Assembly (NCBI GenBank): GCA_025738555.1
Contig: JAOVFP010000018.1
Span: 1,860,001 to 1,924,000, forward strand
Direction: 5' to 3'
Source: Cyathus striatus
Lineage: Eukaryota; Basidiomycota; Agaricomycetes; Agaricales; Nidulariaceae
Length of the DNA stretch: 64,000 nt
Shown: in pieces, positions 1-10,208 of the stretch
Numbering within the stretch: position 1 is the first letter of the stretch
Layout of the letters: each line of letters starts with the position of its first letter
Notes under the pieces: generated by a model
Seen by the model: the letters and a program-made list of their open reading frames with translations, nothing else
The model's database searches: none
Told to the model about the DNA's origin: nothing
Translations under genes and position numbers: made by a program

Positions 1-267
1 TCCGGATCTCCTGAACCTCTCGAGTCTCTTCCCCAGCAACACCAAGTTCTCGCTCCTGTACCCGTAACACCCACTCCAGTCATGTTCGATTCGACCTGGT
101 CATACGAGCACCCCCAACAACAGCAGGTCGACAACGATATCTACGCACAGCAGGGGTATATGGGATATGAAGCGGAGTCTTACGGTGGGCAGGAAGCAAG
201 TCAGGCTTTTGAAAGTCTTTGGTGTGCGCCTGCTGTGGGATTTGAGTATCAAGATGTTCACGCGTAG
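1..267 (+). CDS. HMG-box transcription factor, C-terminal end (copy A, cut by window edge)
   Basis: This is the last 88 codons of a gene that starts left of the window; frame 1 is open from base 1 to a TAG at 265-267. The peptide is almost the same as the C-terminus of the complete copy C (61,980-62,246): Ser/Pro/Gln-rich, with a Q-run, then a Tyr/Gly/Glu-rich tail containing ESLWCAPAVGFEY and ending in DVHA. The HMG box lies outside the window, so the function is inferred only from copy C. Two differences from copy C are easy to see: VDNDIYAQQ here, VETDLYAQQ there. The tail looks like an activation-type low-complexity region; its role is unknown. Identity with copy C continues through the 3' flank and array, so A and C are a recent duplication. 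Confidence 0.8.
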   Translation, partial: SGSPEPLESLPQQHQVLAPVPVTPTPVMFDSTWSYEHPQQQQVDNDIYAQQGYMGYEAESYGGQEASQAFESLWCAPAVGFEYQDVHA

Positions 268-625
268 GCCTCTTTGTTTTCGTTTTTGCTTCTCCGTTAT
301 GTTTCGTTACGTTCTCGACCCCATTTCCACGACTATACGAATACCCACTCATTAATCGCGTTCTCTTTTCATATATCATATCCCACTGTAGCTTTAGCCT
401 TCCGTCTCGTGTCCCGTCTCGTATCGTCGTTTTTAAATGTAGCCATATACTCGTCTCGTCTGTTCTTTTGTTTCTTGTTATATAGTTTTGTGCTTTTGTC
501 CTACATGAAAAGTTTAGATATGTTTTGCGTTTTGGTTAGATACTGAATGTGCACTGTAGCTCTATTTAATAGTTTTTGTGAATGTATTTTTTTTTGGATT
601 AGTACGAGTTCGTTCGAAGTGAAGT
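268..625 (+). repeat. conserved 3' block of the HMG module (copy A)
   Basis: About 350 bp after the HMG stop codon, T-rich and non-coding, probably 3' UTR plus terminator. Landmarks are TTACGTTCTCGACCCCAT, ACCCACTCATTAATCGCG, a TTTTTAAATGTAGC segment and TGAATGTGCACTGTAGCTC. The same block follows HMG copies B (13,902) and C (62,247). It also occurs without a gene at 1,985, 6,430 and 63,957. Confidence 0.75.
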
Positions 626-1984
626 TGTAGACGTATTCATCACACTTTTTATAGCAAGTATAGTCAAGGCGCATTGCCTTAATGGTAATTTCTAGTCGTT
701 GGTTGCCATCGCCCCGTACGAAGTCAAACCTTTTTTTCTTTTTTCTGGTGCGTCCTATTTATCTTGTGTCGACGTACTGCTAGATCACGATGTTCACGCT
801 AAACACCGTCAAGGCGCGATGCATCGATGACTTTGCGGTACGTACGTACGTATCTGCCGTACGCGGTCGTTGATTGACATCATACTTGTACTTACTCTAA
901 TTTTTTCCCGGGCTGTCTAAGTATCTTTTGTCGATGTACGAATCATGCTATTTCTGTCAGAGACGTTAAGGAACGATGACTTAGCGGTACTTATGTACAT
1001 AACCAGTATCCGGTTGTTCGTTGCCATTACTCGGACCCCAGATTGTATTTTATGATTTCTACATATTGAGTGAGATGTTTCTGTTAGCCATGGCACAGTG
1101 ACTTATTAGTGGTACTTGTGTACTTAACCCATACCCTGTCGTTGGTTGCCATTGTCGTCACTTTTTCTTTTTCTTGTACTTTCTAGTGTCGCGATTTCTA
1201 CGTATCTTGTGTTGATGTACAAATCACGCTATATGTCAAGGTGCGATGACTAGACGGTACTTATGTACTTGGTAAGTACGCGGTCGTTGGCTGCCATTCT
1301 TTCAATAATGTCCAGTTATCATTTTTGTCTATCCTTTTCATTTCTTATTTTTTTGTGCTTTCTACGTGTTGAATTTCGATGTCTCCAGTGAGAGGTTTGT
1401 GTTAGCCAAGCCTCGGTGACTTACCATGACTTCGAAGAATTTTTTCTTGTGCTTTATTTGTATGTATCTTATGTCAACGTACCACTGGATCAAGCTGTTT
1501 CTGTTAGAGACGTTAAGGCACGATTACTTAGCGGTATGTATGTACTTATCCAGTACACGGCCCGTCGTTAGTTGTCATCCCGTTTTCCTAGTCATTTGAC
1601 TATATTTTTTTCTTTTCTTTTCTTGTGCTGCCTAAGTATCTTTTGGTGGACGTACCACTCGATCGCGCTATACGTTAAGCACTGTCGGGTCACGATGACT
1701 TAGTGGTATGCATTCACCAGTCGTTGGTTGCCATCGCTATCGCTACCGTCTATAATACTTACCTCTTTTCTTTTTTCCTGTGCATTACAAGTATCTTTTA
1801 TCGACGTATTACAGTACCACAGTGTACATCAAGGTGCGATGACTTAATGGTACTTATGTAGTTAGCCAGTACCTGGTGACTGTCAAGGTACGATAGATTA
1901 GTGGTACCGCACCTATGTCTATAGCTCTTTGGTCGGTTTAGCATAGTAATCATGCTATTTAGGTTACCGTTCATCACACTCCCT
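626..1984 (+). repeat. degenerate tandem array A (about 150-bp units)
   Basis: About eight diverged units. Each has a T-rich tract (TTTTTCTTTTTCTTGTGC type), then a conserved core: GTCGACGTACCACTGGATCA, then GTTAGAGACGTTAAGG, then GATGACTTAGCGGTACTTA, then CCAGTACCCGGTCG and GTTGGTTGCCAT. Unit ends (GTTGGTTGCCAT-like) are seen near 700, 870, 1,015, 1,140, 1,290, 1,575 and 1,730. No reading frame persists across units. Units differ strongly from each other, yet array A is nearly identical to array C at 62.6-63.95 kb, so the array diverged first and was then copied as a block. Confidence 0.75.
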
Positions 1985-2350
1985 CGGGGGTTTTTCTTTT
2001 CGTTTTTGCTTCTTCGTTATGTTTTGTTACGTTCTCGACCCCATCTCCACGACTCTACGAATACCCACTCATTAATCGCGTTCCTTTTTTTCATATATCA
2101 TATGATATTGTCTCAACCTGTAGCTTTAGCCTTCCGTCTCGTGTCTCGTCTCGTATCGTCGTTTTTAAATGTAGCGATACTCTCGTGTTCTGTTCTTTTG
2201 TTTCTTGTTATATAGTTTGGTGTTTTTGTTCTACATGAAAAGTTTAGATATGTTTTGCGTTTTGGTTAGATATTGAATGTGCACTGTCAATCTATTTAAT
2301 AGTCTTTTGTGAACGTATTTTTTTGGATTGCTAGTTCTTGCGAGTTCGTT
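1985..2350 (+). repeat. solo copy of the HMG 3' block
   Basis: A second copy of the 268-625 block in the same orientation and without a preceding gene. It brackets array A as a direct repeat spaced about 1.71 kb from the first copy. It is entered through CTCCCTCGGGGGTTTTTC, a join seen identically at 63,945-63,965. Confidence 0.7.
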
Positions 2351-2431
2351 TGAAGGCTTGTCGTTTATCCCGCTGTTTCAGTTAAGTATCGTCAAGGCAT
2401 ATTAAGTGGTATTCAACTGTCAATGGGTTTA

Positions 2432-2612
2432 TATGGTGGCCCAAATGCACTTTTATTCGGTAGCGCCCAACTCTTTTTGACGTCAGCGCAACTTTTTCGG
2501 GACTATACTCCCCGAAACTTTTCGTCAGTCCCCCGAAACTTTTTTTTTCATTCGCGCCACCTTTTCATTCATGCGAGCGCCCAACTTTTTATTCCACGCA
2601 ACTTCTGAGTTC
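2432..2612 (+). mobile_element. left end of a TATGG-family element with subterminal repeats
   Basis: Begins TATGGTGGCCCAAATGCAC, related to the end of the element at 17,850 (TATGGCGGTCAAAGTGCAC). It is followed by short irregular repeats of the type GCGCAACTTTTT or CCGAAACTTTT, the counterpart of the GCGCAAACATTTT repeats at 17.87-18.05 kb. I could not find a matching inverted end nearby, so this is an isolated or truncated terminus. Confidence 0.45.
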
Positions 2613-4285
2613 ATAATGCAACTATTTCTCGCAACCACAACCAGTTATCACAAGCTCATCACGATTATTAGCTCTCAGTAAATGACGTATAATATGTATT
2701 ATATGCTAAAATAAGAGTACAAATATAATATTTATTTAAAGTAATAATACCTTGCTGAAGTAAACAATCATGTGCAAACGCGAACGTTTCATTCCTTGCA
2801 ACTTGGTGGCCCAATGAAAGATTTAGACCATGAACTTACATGATCCAGCTTTATGAGTTACTCCTGTTGCCTTCCACAGAAGGCCGCACATGGTGGACAT
2901 CGTGAAAGAGAGCGGATTTGGGAATGTGAGGAATCACGAAGATGGCGGCGGAGGCAGAAACATGGATCGAGGCCCCGAGCGGTACGAAACATTGCAGGAA
3001 GTCGTCATATACATGCTGTAGTCTGAGACTTCGAAATGTTGCTAGTTTGCCAGCGGTACCATTGGCGAATCGTGAGCTTGAGCATAAAGCGCTGTATGAC
3101 ACCTTATAAAACCTACATAAGTGGTGGATACAGTATGAGAAATTACTTACCTATTCATTTCGAATAGCCTCAGCAAGGCGGCAGCACAAGCAGGTACGGG
3201 GGGAAAGGCAGAGAGACAAAGCGACATCGAGCTGTTCGCAGTTCGTTCAACAGTGTGCCACATGTGTTGCTTATGTCACACATATCGTGGGAGATAAACA
3301 ATAGTTGCACATGAGCAATTGTTGACGCGTTGATGACGTGTATGTTACGTGTTATTTGGTACTGCTTGGCAAGAGTCTCAGTGTCCTTACTCGCCACCAA
3401 ACCCGCTGTCTCTGCTCACCGCTCGGTTGTCTGTGTACTCCAACTCCATTCTCGTTATCATTCGATGCATTGTGCGACTTTTCTCGGACTCTTCAATCTT
3501 GGACTTGCTACTGTTTTTAGCCTCAATCTGTGCGTGTTAGATACCACTACTAATGAAAAGAAGACTGCTTTCGAGAAGAGGGTATAGGGGAAGTTTAACA
3601 TAAAGGTCTAATATGTATGTTCTTCGTTTCTTCCGGTTTTTAATGAAAATATGAGGCTGATAAGTGTGTTACAAGGTTTTATATGTATTTTCAGAGGTGC
3701 GCGGGGGGAGTTAGGAGTTCCCGCGTGGTTTTTAGGAGGGCGAGAGGGCGGAAAAGTGGACACACTGGGAGGTTTGTGAAGCTGTTGGTTCGTATCTTTT
3801 CTATTCTGGGTCAACGATGTTGATAATGGTTGCGTTGCTTTCACTTATAGTGCCAATGAAGTACCATTGCTCGGATGACAAGCAAGTTGTGAGTAGAATC
3901 GTTGAGATGTGGATAGATTTCTATGCAGATGAATTTGGGTTTTGATGAATAGTAAGCTTTCCTTGTTTTATCTCTTCACCATGTATTCTTATTTCGTTAC
4001 AGTACAGTCTCAGATGCCCGAATGCTCTTTGAACATATGATCAACTCATTCTCTACTGACAAGGGCCTGTCACAGGCACGTCTGACATGAGCCACCATGG
4101 TGAATGACAGGTAAGATATCATGACCAATAGTACGAGACGTCTGGCTCCATCGGTGCTGTGGGGTATGGCAGGTTGACGTTATCGTATTCTAGATTGTGA
4201 GGCAATTATTCTGTACTTTTTATAGGCCGCTTCTCATTATGGCTTGCAGATGCTCTGTGTTGGGTTGTTGATAGCTGGTCACTAA
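2613..4285. other. intergenic, possible coding relics only
   Basis: AT-rich to about 2,840, then more balanced DNA. On the + strand, 2,880-3,106 gives two protein-like stretches in different frames (one containing MVDIVKESGFGNV, the next LANRELEHKALYDTL), which may be a frameshifted relic. I recognise no family, introns or transposon ends here. Confidence 0.3.
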
Positions 4286-5713
4286 AGGGGTGTCTTCTGA
4301 GCAAATCGCGAAAGTGACCCATCCTGGGTTGTCGTGGGAAGTGGCTGTGGTACCGGTCGGAAATGCATTGCAACCAGTAGCCGATACATCACGTGGCATT
4401 GCGCGAAGCGTTGCACACTGGTTTCTGAGCTTGCAATATTATTCAAATGCTACTACACCCTCAGACTATTCACACAGATTATAATGTATACTATTAAATT
4501 ATACAATCATTCATTCATAATAAATATGACTACCTCTTGTGCTTCTTTCCCTTAGGAATATTTTGTAATGTGCTTCTAGATCTCTCACTTTTCTTGTCCT
4601 GCAGATTTGTTTTATGAATGACTATATCATCATTGTTCAATAGATCATTTTCTTCTCTGAATAAGAGGGTTGCCTCATGATAAATATCCATTGAACCTTC
4701 TTCCTCCTTTGAAATAAACATGTTTACTAGCAGTTGCCCAGAGATTTCTGGACTTAAATACTTTCCAGGCTGTGAGGGATCTTCTCTTCCATGGAAAAGA
4801 AGATGATGATTGGCTGCATTGTATTTTAAAAATGGTTTTGGGACTCCAGTGTTGGATGGTAAGTGAAATTGGCAGTAAATTGGAACATTTGTGCATGGTG
4901 ATATATGCAGTTGGATATTATAGATACAGTTCCATTAGCTTTCTTGATAAGGGTTGTCAAGCAAGTATTATCCATTCCACAAAATCCACATGGTTCTACT
5001 TCAATCTAAGACATACCATACCAATTTATTAGATTTAAGTTCTGATTAGTAGCAACAAAGCATACCTCTTGAAAGAGTCCTCTGTCTTCTTTTCCTTGAA
5101 AATTGGCAAGAACATGGTAACACACATGTTCTCACATTTTGCTGAGCTTTTTTATCTCCATGCACATAGCAGTTAACACTTTCAGATCCATTAATTTTAG
5201 TTTTTGACTTCAGCAATGCTTCAGAATTATCAATGAGAAAACATAATCTCTGGGCAACTGCTAGTAGACATACTTATTTCAAAGGAGGAAGAAAGTTCAA
5301 TGGATATTTTGAAGAAAATGATCTATTGAACAGTGATGATATACTAATATAGTCATTCATAAAACAAATCTGCAGGTCAAGAAAAGTGAGAGATCTGGAA
5401 GCATATTACAAAGTATTCCTAAAGGAAAGAAGCACAAGAGGTAGCCATATCTATTATGAATGAATGATTGTATAATTTGACAGTATACATTATAATTTGT
5501 GTGAATAGTTTGAGTGTGTAGTAGCATCTGAATAATATTACGAGCTCAGAAACCAGCGCACAATGCTTCGCATGCAATGCCGTGATAAGTCACATGATGT
5601 ATCGGCTACCAGTTACAATGCATTTCCGACCAGTACCACAGCCACTTCCCATGACAACCCAGGATGGGTCACTTTCGGGGAGTACGTTTTGCTCAAAAAG
5701 AGAAGACACCCCT
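4286..5713. mobile_element. fold-back element B with inverted arms of about 470 bp
   Basis: The left arm from AGGGGTGTCTTCT (4,286-4,298) is matched in inverted form by AGAAGACACCCCT (5,701-5,713). Pairing continues with mismatches and indels: GTGACCCATCCTGGGTTGTC on the left pairs with GACAACCCAGGATGGGTCAC on the right, and further in CTCTGGGCAACTGCTAGTA (right) pairs with the inverse on the left near 4,728-4,745. The loop is about 450 bp (4,760-5,225) and holds no recognisable gene. I see no clear target duplication. Total length is 1,428 bp, close to the other two fold-back elements. Confidence 0.7.
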
Positions 5714-5756
5714 ATGTACTCATTCCGCACCCAGCCATTCGCACAGGTCTTCATGT

Positions 5757-5880
5757 CTTTTTCTTTTTCTTGTACTTTCTACATATCTTATGTCGACGTA
5801 GAAATCACGCTGTTTCTGTTAGAGACGTTAAGGCAGAATGATTTAATGGTACTTATGTACTTAGTCAGTACCCAGCCTTG
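5757..5880 (+). repeat. single detached array unit
   Basis: One well-preserved unit of the HMG-module array (T-rich tract, GTCGACGTA, GTTAGAGACGTTAAGG, GTACTTATGTACTTAG), lying immediately right of fold-back element B. Confidence 0.6.
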
Positions 5881-6429
5881 AACGACTTTGTTTCTTATTA
5901 TATAGTTTTTTGTTCTGAGAAAAGATAGATAATAGACTGCAAATAATTGAATAGCAAGATGCTTGGGATGAGTCAGCACTACCTCACAAGATCGAGGCAG
6001 AGCAATACTAACTCACCCAACCTGGACCAAATACAGAGACAGTTATGGATGAAGTACGAGCGACTTCAATACAGAAAGTAGGCGGCTGCTCCTCCACAAT
6101 TGGCCCAGTGCAAGTCTATGACTTAAACTGCAATCAATGGATTTGAGGTGGACTCCTTGTGGACTCAAGACGGAATAAAGCAGGACCGGATTTGATGAAA
6201 ATGGCTCGATTTACAGCTAAAATATGTTGAGCCAAAGTTCAGCTGGAGTCTGGGTGGGGTGGGGGAGCGAGCATAAAGACCTCCAATTTACAGCCATTCT
6301 TTGAATAAAATGTCTCATAAAATTAACAAACTGTATGATATTTGAGTTATGGAAGGTAATAATGCAACCTGTAGAGCCTATAGGACTACTTTGAGTTTCA
6401 GTCTGACGAAACCTAAAAGTTTTATGAGC
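5881..6429. other. unassigned non-coding stretch
   Basis: Begins with a scrap of the 3' block (TTATTATATAGTTTTTTGTTC) and then runs into anonymous sequence. No open frame, intron or terminal repeat can be supported. Confidence 0.3.
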
Positions 6430-6800
6430 AGATTGCTTTAGTGCATTGTTCGTGCTTTTGCTTTCTTTTATCCATTATGTTTCGTTATGATTCCATTCTC
6501 GTTCTACGCCATCTCATACTTAAGGCTCTACGAATACCCACCCATTAACTGCGTTCTCTTTTTCATATATCATATCATCTCAACCTGTAGCTTTAGTTCT
6601 TCGTCTCTCGTCTCATATCCGTTTTTAAATGTGTAGCCATATATTATCCGAGTCTCGTTTTGTCCTGTTTCTTGTTACATAGTTGTTTTGTTTGTTCTAT
6701 GAAGTTAGATGTTGCGTTTCGGTTAGATACGAAATGTGCACTGTAGCTCTATTCAATAATTTTTTGTGAACGTATTTTTTGGATTGTTCAATGTGAAGCT
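6430..6800 (+). repeat. solo copy of the HMG 3' block (most diverged)
   Basis: Matches 268-625 throughout (GAATACCCACCCATTAAC, TTTTTAAATGTGTAGCCATA, GAAATGTGCACTGTAGCTC) but with more substitutions and indels than the other copies, so it is the oldest of the set in the window. Confidence 0.65.
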
Positions 6801-7230
6801 CTTTCTTGGGGTATTAATCACGCTTTTTATGTGGCTAAAGTGTCAAGGCGCATTGACTTAATGGTGATATCTAGTCGTTGATTGCCATTAATAAGTTCGT
6901 AGATACTAGAATGATACTTATTCTCTTTTTATTATGCTTTCTAATATCTTGTGTCGACGTACCACCGGATCATACTGTTTCTGTTAGAGCGTTAAAGCAC
7001 GATGACTTAGTGGTAAGCTTATGTACTTCTCCAGTACCCAGTTGTTGCTTGCCAACATGATTGTCTAAGGCTATAATATTTACATCACCTCATTTTCTTC
7101 TGCATTCTAAGTATCTTTTTATTGACGTACCACTGATCGCGCTGTACGTTAAGCACTGTCATGGCACGATGACTTAGTAGTATGTATTCACTTTCCAGTA
7201 CATATGTAGTCGTTGGTTGCCATCATTGAA
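6801..7230 (+). repeat. array remnant, about three units
   Basis: Units of the HMG-module array in the order found near the start of arrays A to C. The last unit ends with GTCGTTGGTTGCCATCATTG at about 7,207-7,226 and abuts the gene at 7,252, so the array boundary lies about 25 bp before the ATG. Confidence 0.65.
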
Positions 7231-7251
7231 GGAGAGCAATGTTCTCTTGTA

Positions 7252-7803
7252 ATGGAATACGTATTCAATTCTTACAAGCTGGAATGCAAACGGGACGAAA
7301 CCCTGGCATTCTTTTACTTCGACAGCTATACCACCATGATGCGTGCTCATATCTTCGTTAAGAAGATTCAAACTAAAACTGGTTTCATTCAGTTTGCTTT
7401 GTCGGAGGTCAGCGAGAGAATGTTGAACAAGTCGGTTTATAAGGTACTCAAGACTGGAGATACTGAATTGGATTTGGGGATTGGCAAAGAAGAATTAGGA
7501 CTTTGGGTATGGACTGTTTATGCGCTGGTTGATTTATCATGCCGCCGCGTGTATGCTTTCAAGATCGTTCTGCAAGAGGGAAGGAATGTTCAAAACAGGA
7601 TGTTTGGTTCCATTGGTTACATGCATTGTCCTGAATATGGACCGGTTGTCGACGAATCTCTGCCTGTTCAGTACACTATAGAGAGTGCGATGTTGCCCGA
7701 ACTTCAAGCTTTCAATGTGCCGTCGTATGCCACAGACGATACATTGGACGATTATGTACCTGAGCCTACAGCTCCTGCTGCTTTACTCGTACAGCTTGAA
7801 TAA
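7252..7803 (+). CDS. protein of unknown function, 183 aa
   Basis: A single uninterrupted frame from ATG at 7,252 to TAA at 7,801-7,803. The frame can be extended to a TTG at 7,213, but that part is the tail of an array repeat unit, so I take 7,252 as the start. Base composition is balanced and codon use looks coding, unlike the array upstream. The protein has an aromatic-rich first half (MEYVFNSYKLECKRDET, then FFYFDSYTTMM), a middle with GKEELGLWVWTVYALVDLS, and an acidic/proline-rich C-terminus (DDTLDDYVPEPTAPAALL). There is no clear signal peptide and no metal or catalytic motif I can name. It converges on the P450 gene, with 84 bp between the stop codons. It may be a 5'-truncated piece of a larger protein; I do not recognise the family. 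Confidence 0.6.
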   Translation: MEYVFNSYKLECKRDETLAFFYFDSYTTMMRAHIFVKKIQTKTGFIQFALSEVSERMLNKSVYKVLKTGDTELDLGIGKEELGLWVWTVYALVDLSCRRVYAFKIVLQEGRNVQNRMFGSIGYMHCPEYGPVVDESLPVQYTIESAMLPELQAFNVPSYATDDTLDDYVPEPTAPAALLVQLE

Positions 7804-7887
7804 GGCCCTACTTAAAGTGAATCACTGTATAATGGCACCGTAACTTGTTGGTGGTTAGAGAATCTCACTTTACTATTGTACAAAGAC

Positions 7888-9907
7888 TTAGGCATTAGTT
7901 GGAAATTCAACTTCAACGGCATCCTCGATGATATCGCTAACTTCTGGAAATCGTGGAGTAACGGAACACTTGAACAATTCAGGGCGTCTGGTAAAAAGCT
8001 GCAAGTCAGGATATTCATTGAATTGACTAAGTAAGGCACGTACAACATAAGTCCGTCATGAATGTAGTTATTCGGATTCGGAGGCTCTTCAGAGAATAAA
8101 TTGTAGGCCCAGAGAATGCGAGCAGCCTGGATAAACATGCTACTGTTAGCTAGATGTCTACCGACACAAATGCTGTAAATAAAATAGTAAGAAAAACCCA
8201 ATACTTAAACTTGATCTATATTACCGTCTTCCGAAACCATACGTTACATGACCTTACTTTTCATCTTGAAGGTGCCGCTCAGGTCTGAAGAGATCAGCAT
8301 CTTCCCCATATACATTTTTATCATGGTTTAATCCCCTGAAAATAGACTCAAATCAGAAACACTGAAGGGATATATCAGAACTACTAACCAGATATTGACA
8401 ATACAAGCCGTGCCTTTGGGAATGAAATAACCTTGATAGGTATCATCTTGGACTGACCGATGAGGGGCACCTTAAAATGTTGTTAGCAGTCAAATGCGAA
8501 AGGATGGAGTATTCCACACCTAATGGAGTTATACATCTCCAACGCATCACTTCTTTGACTATGGCACGAATGTATGGCAAATTATCGAAATCCCCAAACG
8601 TCGGCAGGCGCCCACGACCGACTACCTGATCAATTTCTTTTTGTGCTTTTTCCTGAACTTCCGGGTGCACGATCATGCTAACAAAGAACCAAAGCATTTG
8701 TTTGGACGTCTGTAGATTTATTAGCTCTTGCATTACCAATGAAAGCATCGTTGTATACTATACCGTTTCAGATCCAGCAGCACTTCAGTGAAATCATCAG
8801 TCAGTAACCATCGTACTGTAAATCTGTGAGCAATTACTATAGTGTTCCAAGTAGCCAGGGCTTCTCCAAGTTACTAATGTCTCCGTTATATGGGTTATTG
8901 ATAATGTTTTCGGCCACGCTGCTTGTTTGATCTCCAGCTTTCTGTATTATATTAATGTATCGAAAGTAGTAGTTCAGGTCACTGGTATATGCACTCACCA
9001 ATCTGCTCTCGACGTCCTCAAATAAACCCATAAATAATGAGCTGTACCCGATGAAGTCGCGTTCGGCATCTCGCCTCCATTTGCACATCCACTTCGGTAG
9101 ATCCATCATCCAAGGCATATATTCAACAAAGAATGTCCCAGGTGCAGCAGCAAAGATTACTCGTTCTGCAGCAGAGTTGATTTTCTGAACAAGATCGTTA
9201 AGAGAATCTAGAATTGGTTGCTTTCCGTACAATGCTGAAATTAATAATGAATTATTTGCACGTTTCAAATGATTTTCGAGCAACGACGGATTCTCGAGAA
9301 GTTGAAGAAGGAGAAGTGATGATTCTCGCTCTTGAAGAGGTTGGTACCTTTTAGCGACTTGATTATTTAGAGCCCTATAATCCGATCACATCTTCAGATC
9401 TTCGTAAGTTTTCAGCAAGAGAAAAGTAGATACTCATGAGATGCCCTTCGCATTTTTCTCCAAGTTTCTGTGTGCGGGCCAAGAGCAAAGACCACCCCTC
9501 CTGTAAGGATATCATTTGCAACGATGTTCCTTGGACGGTCAGAGTAAATGCCCGCTCTATGTTCAAGGAGGTTGGAAGCGGCCTCATGGGTACCTAGTAT
9601 GATGGCATTCTGACCGCACATGTTAATGGAAAAGATAGGCCCTTAAAGGCATGGTGTTCTTAGCCTTTGTATAACAATGATCATTGTAATATTACCAACC
9701 GTATACTTCTGTCCACCGCATGAGCGTAAACCACGGTGCTGTCCGTAGCTGAAGGAGATTTCCAACCAGTGGAAGACCTTTCGGGGCAGGTGGAAAACGA
9801 ATCTTCCGCGAGGAAGTGAGATGTTTGGATAAATAAAAGGAAAGAAGGAGTATTGTTCCAATCACTGCTATTTCGTTCCACGTATCTGTCAACAAACTCC
9901 TAGACAT
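7888..9907 (-). pseudogene. cytochrome P450 monooxygenase (microsomal type), in-frame stop before the heme motif
   Basis: A basidiomycete microsomal P450: heme-thiolate, NADPH-dependent oxidation, anchored in the ER. Start ATG at 9,907; the N-terminus has a hydrophobic anchor (IAVIGTILLLSFYL) followed by the hinge FPPAPKGLPLVGNL. About nine short introns reconcile the frames. In order: a C-helix-like WRKMRRASHE, I-helix AGSETT (joined across an intron near 8,712-8,750), K-helix ExxR (VKEVMRWR), then PERHLQDE. The heme motif FGRRICVG, with its cysteine ligand, spans an intron near 8,170-8,226. The C-terminal exon reads RPELFKCSVTPRFPE and ends at TAA 7,888-7,890. A TAA at 8,254-8,256 falls in frame four residues after HLQD and just before GHVTYGFGRR, and the segment here also looks shorter than in relatives. 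All other motifs are intact, so the damage is recent or a sequence error. Substrate unknown. Confidence 0.8.
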
Positions 9908-10123
9908 CTTAGGTGGCAGGAAGGTTTTGAAGGAACTTTGAATTACTGTCCGATCGATGTTATATATTACAGTACATCCCAAATAAGTTAGATTAGTTAG
10001 ATTACCAAGTGCCAAACCATGGTAGAATTCGAAGAACATTGATATTTTAGCTTTGCAATGCGACTTGGGATATGATATGTTCACGACGATGTTATATACA
10101 ATGATACATTACTACAAAACACC

Positions 10124-10208
10124 GCTTGCATAGCTCAATTGGATAAAGCATTACACTTTTATGACTAGGCGGTCCAGAAAGCTGCGAGTTCGACCATTGC
10201 GTTGGGCT
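10124..10208 (+). tRNA. degenerate tRNA-like sequence
   Basis: An A-box-like TAGCTCAATTGG and a B-box-like GAGTTCGACC lie about 50 bp apart, as in a tRNA with a short intron or variable arm. The acceptor and T stems pair only partly (several G-T and mismatched pairs), so this is probably a tRNA pseudogene or the head of a tRNA-derived repeat. The anticodon cannot be assigned. Confidence 0.25.

Noticed and set aside
626..1984. Telomeric or subtelomeric repeat
   Set aside because: No TTAGGG-type repeat is present, and the same array occurs at three internal positions beside genes.
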